Shown: positions 52,202-61,786 of the stretch, piece by piece | Position numbering within the stretch: the first letter of the stretch is position 1 | How the letters are laid out: each line of letters starts with the position of its first letter | NCBI GenBank assembly: GCA_963747595.1 | Contig: CAVVFO010000001.1 | Span: 310,001 to 374,000 of the forward strand | Source: Oleiagrimonas sp963747595 | GTDB taxonomy: Bacteria; Pseudomonadota; Gammaproteobacteria; Xanthomonadales; Rhodanobacteraceae | Length of the DNA: 64,000 nucleotides | Direction of reading: 5' to 3' | Notes under the pieces: model-generated | What the model was told of the DNA's origin: nothing | Database searches by the model: none | Seen by the model: only the letters and a program-made list of their open reading frames with translations | Made by a program: the position numbers and the translations under genes

Positions 52202-53911
52202 ATGCTCAGCGTTGAAAAGACCCTTGACGAACAGATGCCGTGGTTGGCCCAGCATCCGTTGCTGCGCCGGCCCGTGGTGAATCTGCTGGGGCGCCTGGCG
52301 GACGAGTCCGGATTCAACCGGACGCTGGACGAGCTGGACGGCCTGGAAGGCTTCGATTTTGTCGAGCGCGCCCTCGAACAGCAGCGCGTGACCTATCGCG
52401 TGACGTCCCGGGAACTGGAGCATATTCCGGTGGAAGGCCCGCTGCTGGTGGTGGCCAATCACCCCATGGGGATGGTCGATGCGCTGTCGCTGCTGCACAT
52501 GATCGGTTCGGTGCGGCCGGACGTGCGTTTTCTGGGCAACAATGTGCTGTCCATGATTCCGCAGCTGGCGAAACTGCTGCTGCCGGTGGACGTGTTCGGC
52601 AAGGGCGCTGCCTCGCGTCTGCGTGGGATCTACCGCGCCATGGATCAGGGACAGGCACTGGTACTGTTTCCGGCGGGCGAAGTGTCGCGCATGGGGCCTG
52701 CGGGCGTGCGTGACGGACGCTGGTCGGATGGTTTTGCGCGTATTGCCATGCGTTCGGGAGCATCGGTACTACCTGTCCACCTCGCCGCACGTAATTCGGC
52801 GGCGTTCTATGGCATGTCCATGCTGGCCAAGTCGCTGGCCACGGCGATGCTGCCGCGCGAAGCAGTCTCGCGCAAGAAGCGACGTATCGATTGCAGCGTG
52901 GGTCAACTGATTTCCGCCGACGAACTGGCGCAGCGCAGCGACTCTTCGCCGCGCAAGGCCGCCAAGCTGATGCGTCGGCATGTGTACCGGCTGGCGCACA
53001 GGCGCGGCCTGATCTTCGGCGGCCAGGCGCCGCTGGCGCACCCCGAGCCGGTGGAACGGGTCCGCGCGGATCTCGATGGTGCCGAATTGCTGGCTGATCT
53101 GTCCGACGGCAAGCAGGCCTATCTGCTGCAGGGCTCCCGCGACAGTGCGGTGATGCGTGAAATCGGCCGATTGCGCGAGCTGACCTTCCGTCGCGTGGGC
53201 GAGGGCACGGGATCTCGGCGGGATCTGGAAATCTACGACACCTATTACGAGCACCTGGTGCTGTGGGACCCCAAGGCGTTGCGCATCGTCGGTGCCTACC
53301 GCTTCGGTCATGGCGGCAAGATTCTCGCCGACCACGGCATGAAGGGCCTGTACAGCGCCAGCCTCTTCGACTACAGCGAGGCCACGGCCGAGCGTCTGGC
53401 CACGGGCCTCGAGCTGGGGCGCAGTTTCATTGCGCCGGCCTACTGGCGCTCCAGGGCACTGGATCAGTTATGGCAGGGGATCGGCCTGTATCTGCAGCGC
53501 CATCCCGAGATCCGCTTCCTGTTCGGTCCGGTCAGCCTGTCGGTCAGCCTGCCGCGCGAAGCGCGCGAGTGGATCGTGGCCGCGCACCAGCATTATTTCG
53601 GCAAACCCGGCCTGGCCAGTGCACGCATGCCGTTCCAGGTGTCGCCGGTGGTCAAGGCGGGGGTGCGTGCAGCGCTCAGCGGACTGTCGCCGTCGGCGGG
53701 TCTGGGACGGTTGAAGCATCATCTGGATGCGCTCGGCGTGACCATGCCGGTGCTGTATCGCCAGTACGTGGATCTGGTCGATCCGGCCGGGGTGCAGTTT
53801 CTGGATTTCGGCGAGGACCAGGGGTTTTCCGGCTGTGTCGACGGACTGGTGATGCTGGATCTGGACCATCTCAAGCCGGGCAAGCGCGCGCGCTATCTGG
53901 GGAAGCGCTGA
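52202..53911 (+). CDS. olsF: OlsF-like bifunctional acyltransferase (PlsC-type plus OlsB/GNAT-type)
   Basis: A 569-residue two-domain protein. The N-terminal lysophospholipid-acyltransferase (PlsC-type) domain has LLVVANHPMGMVDALSLL (NHPxGxxD, His87 and Asp93), with a second block around LVLFPAGEVSRMGPAGV. The C-terminal domain (about 310-569) is a hemolysin/OlsB-type N-acyltransferase: REIGRLRELTFRRVGEG, ELGRSFIAPAYWRSRALDQL and FLFGPVSLS. This fused order matches OlsF of Serratia and Flavobacterium, which makes ornithine lipids from ornithine and two acyl-ACPs. Ornithine lipid synthesis is inferred from the family. Monocistronic. Confidence 0.8.
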   Translation: MLSVEKTLDEQMPWLAQHPLLRRPVVNLLGRLADESGFNRTLDELDGLEGFDFVERALEQQRVTYRVTSRELEHIPVEGPLLVVANHPMGMVDALSLLHMIGSVRPDVRFLGNNVLSMIPQLAKLLLPVDVFGKGAASRLRGIYRAMDQGQALVLFPAGEVSRMGPAGVRDGRWSDGFARIAMRSGASVLPVHLAARNSAAFYGMSMLAKSLATAMLPREAVSRKKRRIDCSVGQLISADELAQRSDSSPRKAAKLMRRHVYRLAHRRGLIFGGQAPLAHPEPVERVRADLDGAELLADLSDGKQAYLLQGSRDSAVMREIGRLRELTFRRVGEGTGSRRDLEIYDTYYEHLVLWDPKALRIVGAYRFGHGGKILADHGMKGLYSASLFDYSEATAERLATGLELGRSFIAPAYWRSRALDQLWQGIGLYLQRHPEIRFLFGPVSLSVSLPREAREWIVAAHQHYFGKPGLASARMPFQVSPVVKAGVRAALSGLSPSAGLGRLKHHLDALGVTMPVLYRQYVDLVDPAGVQFLDFGEDQGFSGCVDGLVMLDLDHLKPGKRARYLGKR

Positions 53912-53988
53912 GCGGCTGAGCCAAGCTCACCATGGCAGGAAGGGAGGTGCGTCCGGGGCGGCGCATGAAAGGCATCTCGGGGGAGATG

Positions 53989-54019
53989 TTGTGAAACTGT
54001 CATATTTTTGATGTAAAAT
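53989..54019 (+). promoter_or_regulatory. possible promoter of the Oar-type receptor
   Basis: TAAAAT at 54014-54019 resembles a -10 box and TTGTGA at 53989-53994 a -35, with a 19-bp spacing. The surrounding 40 bp are the most AT-rich part of the 271-bp intergenic region upstream of the TonB-dependent receptor. About 165 nt of untranslated leader would follow. Confidence 0.4.
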
Positions 54020-54182
54020 TCCCATTAACCCAAGGGCCTCCATTGCGGGCCGTGCGGGTATGGGTATTTCAGGTGCGGGGATCAACAGGCGCGATCGGTT
54101 TGGCGTGTAATGCGGTGACGCGAGGCGTGTGGCCGCATGGTTCTCGCGAAGATTTCAACGTTGCGACTCAAGGGTGTAAGAG

Positions 54183-57100
54183 ATGATCAATCGAATTCGC
54201 GCAAAGGCGCTGCCATTTGCCATTGCCTCGCTCCTCGCGGCGACGCCGGTTCTGGCGCAGAACGTGACGTCTTCCTCGCTGGGCGGTACGGTCCTGAACA
54301 GTCAGGGCAAGCCCGTGGCCAGCGCTACCGTGCAGATCGTGCACGTGCCATCGGGCACCACCAAGATCGTCACTACCGACTCCCAGGGGCACTACAACGC
54401 GCAGGGGCTGCGCGTGGGTGGTCCGTTCGAGGTGATCGTCTCCAAGGCGGGGATGCAGCAGACCGAGCGTGACAACGTCTACCTGCAGCTGGGCCAGAAG
54501 AGCGACATCAATCTGCAGATGAGCGCCGAGGCCGCCCAGGCCAATGCGCAGAACGTAGGTGGCGTGACCGTGTCCGCCAGTGCCCTGGCGCAGTACTTCA
54601 CGCCCGCCAACAAGGGCATGTCGACCAACATCTCGCAAGAGCAGCTGGAGGCCACGCCGCAGGCGAACCGCTCGATTGACGACATCGCGCGCCTGGATCC
54701 GCGTGTCATCGTGACCAACCAAGGTGACGGCTCCATCTCCGCGATGGGTCTGCCCAATCGCTACAACAACATCAGCGTGGACGGCGTGTCCGTGGGCGAC
54801 CCGTTCGGCCTGAACGCCAACGGGCTGCCGTACCAGAACAGCCCGATCTCGACCGGACACCATCGCCGAGTACAACATCTCCACGGCCAATTATGACGTC
54901 AGCTCCGATACCGTCGGTGCCGACATCAACGCGGTCACAAAGTCCGGTACCAACAGTTCCACGGTTCGGTCTACTACGTCGTATCCAGAAGGCATCCTCG
55001 ATGGTGGGGAATGCCGGCTGGCTGGATTCCAGCGATTCGGGTTACGACTATAACGGCTTCAACAAGAACTGGACCGGCGGCTTCACGGTGGGCGGCCCGA
55101 TCATCAAGGACAAGCTGTTCTTCTTCCTCTCCGCCGAGAAGCAGGAGGTCACCAACATCGGTGCCGATTCCTCCAATGGCCTGGATCCGAGCCTGACGGG
55201 CGCATCGACCTCCAACAAGTTGTCGCCCGCCGACCTGCAGAAGGTTCTGGACATCGCCAAGGGCTACGGCATCGACACCGGCGGCTTTGGTGGTAGCACC
55301 GGCGTGACGCTGGAAGACAAGCGCTACCTGGCAAGATCGACTGGAATATCACCGACAATCATCGTCTTGAGCCTGAGCTTCAACCGCACCAAGGAGACGT
55401 TGCCGCAGCTGCTGGGCAACTCGTCGAACTCGGTCGGCGTGACCAACTATCGCTACACCAAGTCGATCAAGACGGACAACATCTCGCTCGAGCTGTACGA
55501 CGACTGGAACGAGAACTTCTCCACCGAGACCAAGATCGGCTACCAGCACTACGTGCAGGACACCAACGTGCCGACACAGGCGCCGCAGATCTCGGTGTCC
55601 GTCGATGGCTACGGCTCGCCGCTCCGTCAATCTGGGCGAGGAGCAGTACCGCGACTACAATGCCATCGACACCAAGAAGCTGACCCTGTTCTTTGCCGGC
55701 ACCTACTATGCCGGTGATCACACCATCAAGGGCGGCGTCTACGCCGAGCGCACCAAGATCTACAACCTGTTCGGCCGTACCGAGTTCGGCGCCTATTCGT
55801 TCGACACGATCAACGACTTCGCCACCGGCAACTACTACAGCTACAACCTGTTCCAGCCGGCACCGGGCTACACCCTCAACGATGTGGCCGCGCAGTGGAC
55901 GTACACGCAGTACAGCCCGTTCCTGCAGGACACCTGGCAGGTCAACAACAACCTGTCGGTGCAGTATGGCGTGCGCGTGGACATTCCCGACGCGAATCAC
56001 AAGCCGCTGTACAACGCGGGCTTCAACCAGGCGTTCGGTTACCCCAACAACACCACGATGAGCCCGAGCCACAAGGTCGTCGAGCCGCGCCTGTCGTTCA
56101 ACTACAGCTTCGACACCGACCGCATGATGCAGCTGCGTGGTGGTGCGGGGCTTTTCCAGACCTTCCCGCCGACGGTGTGGATGACCAACCCGTATCAGAA
56201 CAATGGTATGACCGTGGCGACCTACAAGTCGTATGATCCGTCCACGGCCCCGTTCAGCCCGGATGCGCACAACCAGAACATCCCGGCCGGCGGCGGCGAC
56301 GATCGTGGGCGACGTGGACACCATCTCGCCGAACTTCAGGCTGCCGACGTACTGGAAGGAGAGCATCGGCCTGGATCGCGAGCTGCCGTGGTGGGGCATG
56401 ATCGGTACCGTGGAGGCCGAGCAGGTCCAGGCGCGCGACGCGATCTATTACCAGGCGCTCAACCTGGGCAATCAGACCGGCACGTTGCCGGACGGGCGTC
56501 CCGAGTACTGGACCCTCCCGGGCGCCTATCCGCGGGCGCACGGCCAGTACCCCAACGCTGGAGCAAATCCGGACTTTTCCAACTATTCGACCCTTCTGAC
56601 CAATACCGGCAAGGGCAAGACAGACAGCCTGACGCTGGCGCTGAGGAAGCCCTTCTCGCCGCAGTCCGACTGGGCTGCAAGCGCAGCGTTCACGCTCACC
56701 CATGCCACCGAGGTCAACCCGGGCAACAGCTCGCAGGCGTCCTCCGGCTACAAGTACGTGGTGCGCACAGTGCCGAACGAGGAAGTGGCCGGTATCGCCG
56801 ATCGCAACATTCCGCGCAGCGTGAAGCTGTCGCTGGACTGGCGGCACAAGTTCATCGGTGACTACTACACCAAGGTCTCTGCGTTCTACTCCGGGCATGA
56901 CGGACTGCCGTACAGCTGGATCTTTTCCGGCGATGTGAACGGCGACGGCATCAGCTACGAAGATCCTGCCTATATCCCGACGATCAACGATCCGAAGGTG
57001 TTTTTCGCCGACTCCAGGGGCAATGCCGCCAGCAGCCAGCTGGTCCAGCAGTTCCAGGACTTCGTCTCGCACGATTCGTATCTGGGCTCGCACCGTGGCC

Positions 57101-57456
57101 AGATCGCCAACCGCAACGGCGCCCATGCCCCGTGGGTGAACATGCTCAACGTGAGCTTCCAGCAGGAAGTGCCGGGCATTTTCCCGGGCAACAAGGGCAT
57201 CGTACGCCTGGACATCTACAACTTCCTCAACATGCTCAACAAGAACTGGGGCGATGTCCGCTACCTGCAGTACAACACCCGCAACCTGGCCGGCTACGGT
57301 GGCGTCAATGGCCAGAACCAGTACATCTATGAGCTTCCTACCGACCAGAACGGCAACTATCAGCCCGAGCAGTACCAGACGGAGGATGCCGGCAGCAACC
57401 CGACCCGCGTGATCTCGCGCTGGTCCGCCATGCTCACCCTGAAGTACACGTTCTAA
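54183..57456 (+). pseudogene. Oar-type TonB-dependent receptor, multiply frameshifted
   Basis: A roughly 1090-codon outer-membrane receptor gene read in four successive frames. Start MINRIRAKALPFAIASLL with a signal peptide ending VLAQ, a carboxypeptidase-regulatory-like domain (SSSLGGTVLNSQGKPVASAT), plug (NISQEQLEATPQANRSIDDI) and the Oar-type barrel to the last residues AMLTLKYTF. Frame breaks visible: extra G near 54855; lost base near 54957 plus further disturbance to about 54990; a compensated minus/plus pair at about 55331 and 55366; extra base near 55620; extra G/C unit near 56292. Residues between breaks fit the family well, so the decay is recent, or the breaks are assembly errors of a multicopy gene family. 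Confidence 0.85.
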
Positions 57457-57481
57457 GCGCTCTCGTTCGAGACCTGCATGC

Positions 57482-57512
57482 AACCGGCGCCCGTGAGGGC
57501 GCCGGTTTTTTT
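57482..57512 (+). terminator. rho-independent terminator after the Oar-type receptor
   Basis: AACCGGCGCCC / GGGCGCCGGTT with a GTGA loop and seven Ts directly after, 25 nt past the receptor stop. A textbook intrinsic terminator. Confidence 0.93.
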
Positions 57513-57593
57513 CCGCCTTCCGCACCTACGGGTTGAATTGGCGGAAGCGCCCGGCGGTTACAATGAACGAGACTGGTGGGGGGATATATATTG

Positions 57594-58436
57594 ATGTTCA
57601 TGACAGATCCTCGCCCGGCACGCGCCGGGAATCCGGTCGCCCGCTGCTGTCGATACGCCGGCACAATGATCATCATGCTGGGGATGCTGATGGGCATGAG
57701 GGCAATTCCGGCCCGTGCCGCGGGTCACACACACGACCGGAACGTGCTCTGGCGCATCGTGCACACGCAGTGCATGGCGGCGGCCGCGCGACGCACGCCG
57801 CCTTCGCCCTGCACGCGGCTGTGGCTGGATCAGGGCGCGTTGCGTGGCTATGCACTGTTCAAGGACCGCCGTGGACCGGCGCAATACCTGCTGATTCCCA
57901 CGGCGCGAATCAGCGGTATCGAGAGCCCCGCGCTGCTTGCGCCGGGTGCGCCCAACTATTTCGCGGCCGCGTGGTCGGCCCGGCATTATGTGGGAGCGGC
58001 GCTGGGCCGCGATCTGCCGCGTGATGACATCGCCCTGGCCGTCAATTCCCGCCGCGGCCGTTCGCAGGATCAGCTGCATATTCACGTCGACTGCGCGAGC
58101 CCGGCATTGAAGGCGACGCTGGCCCGGGTGGCACCGCACCTGAATACCCACTGGCGCTGGCTGGCGGCGCCGTTGCACAGGCATCGTTACCGGGCCATGC
58201 GTGTCATGGGTGCTTCACTCCGAGTCAATCCCTTCCGGCTGCTCGCCCGCCGATTGCCGCGCGGGCAGGGCATGGGGGCGTGGACCCTGGTGGTCGCCGG
58301 TCACACGTTCGGGCACGCGCCAGGTTTCGTGATTCTTGCCGCACACGCCGACAAGCACGATCCCGCCAGCGGGGAGGAACTGCAGGATCACAGCTGCGCC
58401 GTGGTGCGCTCGCACTCTCACACGTCGGCCCACTAG
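57594..58436 (+). CDS. cdh: CDP-diacylglycerol pyrophosphatase
   Basis: A 280-residue HIT-superfamily hydrolase that splits CDP-diacylglycerol into CMP and phosphatidate. An N-terminal hydrophobic segment (TMIIMLGMLMGMRAI, about residues 25-40) anchors or exports it. The HIT-like motif is SQDQLHIHVDC, and the C terminus has PASGEELQDHSCA, typical of Cdh. ATG at 57594 (MFMTDPRPARAG) follows a GGGGGG ribosome-binding site by about 10 nt; a GTG at 57576 is further upstream. Located between the receptor terminator and ppnN. Confidence 0.88.
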   Translation: MFMTDPRPARAGNPVARCCRYAGTMIIMLGMLMGMRAIPARAAGHTHDRNVLWRIVHTQCMAAAARRTPPSPCTRLWLDQGALRGYALFKDRRGPAQYLLIPTARISGIESPALLAPGAPNYFAAAWSARHYVGAALGRDLPRDDIALAVNSRRGRSQDQLHIHVDCASPALKATLARVAPHLNTHWRWLAAPLHRHRYRAMRVMGASLRVNPFRLLARRLPRGQGMGAWTLVVAGHTFGHAPGFVILAAHADKHDPASGEELQDHSCAVVRSHSHTSAH

Positions 58437-58548
58437 TGCGCATTGCTCTTGACCCTGGGGCGCCGGATAAATCATTCTTTTCTGTTGCCCGTCCGTATGC
58501 GGGCTGCCCACCCACATGCCGCGATCGCGGCCAGGAGACCCGCTTCCC

Positions 58549-59946
58549 ATGAATGACGCCCGTTCCAGATCGACGTCGCCGCCCACGGTCAGCGCCCGTA
58601 TCACCCCGACCGGTGGCCTGGATGTGCTGTCGCGACATGAAGTGACGCGGCTGCGTGATGTCAGCGGTTCGGGCATGCATGCACTGCTGCGGCGTTGTGC
58701 GCTGGCGGTGCTGACCTCGGGCAACATGAGCGATGACCCGCGTTCCATTTTCGAGTTGTACCCGGATTTCGACATCCAGGTGCTGCAGCAGGATCGTGGC
58801 ATCAAGCTCGAATTGACCCGGGCCCCGGCGCGGGCGTTCGTGGACGGGCAGATCATTCGCGGCATCAACGAGCTGCTGGTGTCGGTGGTACGCGACATCG
58901 TGTATGTATCCACGGAGCTCTCGCGAGGCGGGTTCGATCTGGATGCATCCGAAGGCATCACACATGCGGTCTTCGAGATCCTGCGCAACGCGCGCATTCT
59001 GAGGCCGCAGGTCGATCCCAATCTGGTGGTGTGTTGGGGCGGGCACTCCATCTCGCGCGAGGAGTACGACTACACCAAGGATGTGGGTTACCAGCTGGGG
59101 CTGCGCGGTCTGGATATCTGCACCGGCTGCGGCCCGGGCGCCATGAAGGGCCCCATGAAGGGCGCCACCATCGGCCACGCCAAGCAGCGGCATCGACATA
59201 ATCGTTACATCGGCATCACCGAGCCGGGCATCATCGCCGCCGAATCGCCCAATCCGATCGTCAACAACCTGATGATCATGCCGGACATCGAGAAGCGTCT
59301 GGAGGCGTTCGTGCGCATCGGTCACGGCATCATCGTGTTTCCGGGCGGAGTGGGGACGGCCGAGGAAATCTTCTATCTTCTGGGCATTCTGTTGCATCCG
59401 GAAAACAGGGATGTGCCGTTCCCGCTGATTTTCAGCGGCCCCGCCGATTCGGCTCCGTATTTTCAGCAGATCGACCGCTTCCTGCGCCTGGCCCTGGGGG
59501 ACAACGTGGCGAAGCACTACGAGATCGTCATTGACGACCCCATCGCCGTCGCTCACGCCGCGGTACGTGGCGTGGAGCGGGTGCGCCATCATCGTCTGGA
59601 TACCAAGGATGCGTTCTTCTTCAACTGGACGCTGAACATTCCTCTCCTCTTCCAGCAACCGTTCGAGCCCACGCACAAGGCCATGTCCGAGTTGGCCATT
59701 CATCGCGACCGCCCGCAGCATGAACTGGCGGCCGACCTGCGTCGCGCGTTCTCCGGCATCGTGGCCGGCAACGTCAAGGAAGAGGGCATGAGGACCATCG
59801 AGGAGCACGGACCGTTCCAGATCGACGGCGATCCCGAGATCATGCACGCCCTGGATGAACTACTGAAGGAGTTCGTGGCGCAGAACCGCATGAAGCTGCC
59901 CGGAGGCAATGCCTACGTGCCGTGCTACCGGATCGCCAACAGTTGA
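58549..59946 (+). CDS. ppnN: nucleotide 5'-monophosphate nucleosidase PpnN (YgdH)
   Basis: A 465-residue LOG-family enzyme that hydrolyses purine and pyrimidine nucleoside monophosphates to base and ribose 5-phosphate, and in E. coli is activated by (p)ppGpp. The catalytic LOG core has VVCWGGHSISREEYDY, GCGPGAMKGPMKGA and VFPGGVGTAEEIFYLL (PGGxGTxxE). N-terminal (MSDDPRSIFELYPDFDIQVL) and C-terminal (PFQIDGDPEIMHALD) domains are those of PpnN. ATG at 58549 with AGGAG upstream is preferred; the frame is open from 58516. Confidence 0.93.
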   Translation: MNDARSRSTSPPTVSARITPTGGLDVLSRHEVTRLRDVSGSGMHALLRRCALAVLTSGNMSDDPRSIFELYPDFDIQVLQQDRGIKLELTRAPARAFVDGQIIRGINELLVSVVRDIVYVSTELSRGGFDLDASEGITHAVFEILRNARILRPQVDPNLVVCWGGHSISREEYDYTKDVGYQLGLRGLDICTGCGPGAMKGPMKGATIGHAKQRHRHNRYIGITEPGIIAAESPNPIVNNLMIMPDIEKRLEAFVRIGHGIIVFPGGVGTAEEIFYLLGILLHPENRDVPFPLIFSGPADSAPYFQQIDRFLRLALGDNVAKHYEIVIDDPIAVAHAAVRGVERVRHHRLDTKDAFFFNWTLNIPLLFQQPFEPTHKAMSELAIHRDRPQHELAADLRRAFSGIVAGNVKEEGMRTIEEHGPFQIDGDPEIMHALDELLKEFVAQNRMKLPGGNAYVPCYRIANS

Positions 59947-60009
59947 GCCGGAAAAGTCCCGACTGTCCTTGACAGCGGCGGCGCGGATCGCGAAACTACC
60001 GCGCTCAGC

Positions 60010-60086
60010 GCCCGAATAGCTCAGCTGGTTAGAGCACCTGACTGTTAATCAGGGGGTCGTAGGTTCGAGTCCTACTTCGGGCGCCA
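60010..60086 (+). tRNA. tRNA-Asn (GTT)
   Basis: A complete cloverleaf with encoded CCA: acceptor GCCCGAA / TTCGGGC with discriminator G, D arm GCTC..GAGC, anticodon stem CCTGA / TCAGG around the loop CTGTTAA (anticodon GTT), and T arm GTAGG-TTCGAGT-CCTAC. An integrase gene follows 175 nt downstream, so the 3' end of this tRNA is the likely attachment site of a genomic island. Confidence 0.97.
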
Positions 60087-60130
60087 TTACACGGTTTCAG
60101 GGCATCCCACACAAGCCCAAAACCACACTG

Positions 60131-60157
60131 AACCCCGCGCCGTTGCGGGGTTTTTTG
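60131..60157 (+). terminator. rho-independent terminator after tRNA-Asn
   Basis: AACCCCGC / GCGGGGTT with a short loop and a T6 run directly after, 45 nt past the tRNA. Confidence 0.9.
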
Positions 60158-60200
60158 TGTCTGGGGGTTTCATGCCGTCCCGTTGCAGCCCGTGATATGT

Positions 60201-60258
60201 GAGAGTAACTTTGAGAGTAACAACGGCATTCGCGCCGCTGTGCCGGGGAGTTACTCTC
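60201..60258. promoter_or_regulatory. GAGAGTAAC boxes in front of the integrase
   Basis: GAGAGTAAC occurs directly repeated at 60201-60209 and 60213-60221 (12-bp period) and inverted (GTTACTCTC) at 60250-60258, ending 2 nt before the integrase ATG. Arm-type integrase sites or an autoregulatory operator are both plausible; the last box would overlap the ribosome-binding region. Confidence 0.55.
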
Positions 60259-60260
60259 AA

Positions 60261-61472
60261 ATGCTGACCGATACCAAGCTGCGCAAGCTCCAGCCGAAAG
60301 CCCGCCTGTACCGCGTTTCAGACGAAAAAGGGCTGAATTTGGAGGTGCATCCCAACGGCGGGCGCTACTGGCGGCTGCGGTATCGGCACGCCGGCAAGCA
60401 AAAGATGCTGAGCCTGGGCACCTACCCGGACACGTCTCTGCGGGGCGCTCGCGCTGCAAGGGACGCTGCGCGCAAGCTGATTGCCGAGGGCACCGACCCC
60501 AGCGCCAAGCGCCAGCAAGACAAGCTGACGGCGCACATGGCGTCTGAAACAGCATTCGAGCTGGTGGCGCGGGAATGGCTGGCCGGTCGCAGCGAGCTGG
60601 CAAAGACCACGCGCGCGAAACTGGAATGGCTGCTGGGCACGCACGCCTACCCGTGGATCGGCAATCGACCGATAGACGAGATTACGGCGCCGGAGTTACT
60701 CGCAACGCTGCGGCGCATCGAATCGCTGGGCAAGCTGGAAACCGCGCAACGGCTCAAGCGTGTATGCGGGCAGGTGTTCCGCTATGCCATCGCCACGGGC
60801 CGGGCAGAGCGTGACCCGTCCGCCGACCTGCGCGGCGCGCTCAAGACCAGCAAGGCGCGCCACCATGCCACCATCACCGAACCGGCGAAGGTGGGCGGCC
60901 TGCTGCGCGCCATAGCCGGCTTCGAGGGCAGCTTTGTCGTGGGCAGTGCCTTGAAGCTGGCGCCGCTGGTGTTCGTGCGTCCGGGCGAGCTACGCAAGGC
61001 CGAATGGTCGGAAATGGATCTGGACGCCGCCCTGTGGCGCATCCCCGGCGAGAAAATGAAGATGGGCGAGACGCACATGGTGCCGCTGTCATCGCAAGCC
61101 GTCGCCATCCTGCGCGATATCGAGCCGCTGACAGGCTCAAGACGCTACGTGTTCCCCAGCGCGCGCACAGCCGACCGCCCCATGTCGGAGAATGCCGTCA
61201 CGGCTGCGCTGCGCCGTCTGGGGTACGCCGGTAGCGAGATGACGGGCCACGGCTTCCGCTCCATGGCGTCCACGCTGCTACACGAACAAGGCTGGCCGTC
61301 CGACATCATCGAACGCCAGCTCGCCCATGCCGAGCGCAACACGGTCAAGGCCGCTTACAACTACGCTGAACATATGCCCGAGCGGCAGAAGATGATGCAG
61401 TCGTGGGCGGACTATCTGGACGCATTGCGCGAAGGCGCCGACGTGCTGCCGTTCAAGCGCAAGGCAAGCTGA
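60261..61472 (+). CDS. tyrosine-type site-specific integrase (P4-like)
   Basis: A 403-residue recombinase with an N-terminal DUF4102 arm-binding domain (MLTDTKLRKLQPKARLYRVS, then GLNLEVHPNGGRYWRLRYR), a SAM-like core-binding domain, and the catalytic domain. Active-site residues: Arg in FVRPGELRKAEW, the His-x-x-Arg of TGHGFRSMAS, His in QLAHAERN and the nucleophilic Tyr in KAAYNYAEHMPERQ. Of the P4/CP4-57 type that integrates in tRNA 3' ends; the adjacent tRNA-Asn is the obvious target. ATG at 60261 is preferred; the frame extends to 60183. Confidence 0.95.
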   Translation: MLTDTKLRKLQPKARLYRVSDEKGLNLEVHPNGGRYWRLRYRHAGKQKMLSLGTYPDTSLRGARAARDAARKLIAEGTDPSAKRQQDKLTAHMASETAFELVAREWLAGRSELAKTTRAKLEWLLGTHAYPWIGNRPIDEITAPELLATLRRIESLGKLETAQRLKRVCGQVFRYAIATGRAERDPSADLRGALKTSKARHHATITEPAKVGGLLRAIAGFEGSFVVGSALKLAPLVFVRPGELRKAEWSEMDLDAALWRIPGEKMKMGETHMVPLSSQAVAILRDIEPLTGSRRYVFPSARTADRPMSENAVTAALRRLGYAGSEMTGHGFRSMASTLLHEQGWPSDIIERQLAHAERNTVKAAYNYAEHMPERQKMMQSWADYLDALREGADVLPFKRKAS

Positions 61473-61506
61473 CTTAAGTTTGCGAAATACATCACCTGAG
61501 CACACT

Positions 61507-61532
61507 GAATGTTCCACGAGAATGTTCCACGA
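61507..61532 (+). repeat. tandem direct repeat GAATGTTCCACGA x2
   Basis: Two perfect back-to-back copies (61507-61519 and 61520-61532) in an AT-rich stretch 35 nt after the integrase stop. Could be an iteron-like or excisionase-binding site. The rest of the 314-bp gap contains three hairpins, annotated separately. Confidence 0.6.
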
Positions 61533-61603
61533 AATAAACTCGTTTTATCAGTCTGTTACCTTTGCTTACAGGATTGGCTTAGTCACGCGCACATAGTAGG
61601 TAT

Positions 61604-61696
61604 CGCCTATTCCATAGGCGCCATTGCTTTCCCAATGGTGCGCATGGAGAACCGGGCGATGCAGGTTTTCGCACGGACCACACCACGGTGCGAAAA
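61604..61696 (+). other. cluster of three hairpins between integrase and alpA genes
   Basis: Three successive stem-loops: CGCCTAT-TCC-ATAGGCG (61604-61620), CCATTG-CTTTCC-CAATGG (61621-61638) and TTTTCGCAC / GTGCGAAAA (61666-61696). The 314-bp gap has no plausible ORF. The folding potential suggests a small RNA, a recombination site or a leader; none can be proven from sequence. Confidence 0.5.
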
Positions 61697-61786
61697 ATCC
61701 GGTATTAAATAAGCATCGCCTGATTCAAGGCCGCCCAAGTCTCCCCATGCAGGTGTGAGAGGGCGAACCTAGCACGAGGCGATGCC

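Noticed and set aside
54855..56300. Programmed frameshifting in the receptor
   Set aside because: There are too many breaks, in both directions, with no slippery-site pattern.
54893..56861. Oar-region open frames as separate genes
   Set aside because: Each continues the same receptor at the point where the previous frame breaks; none has its own start signals or ribosome-binding site.
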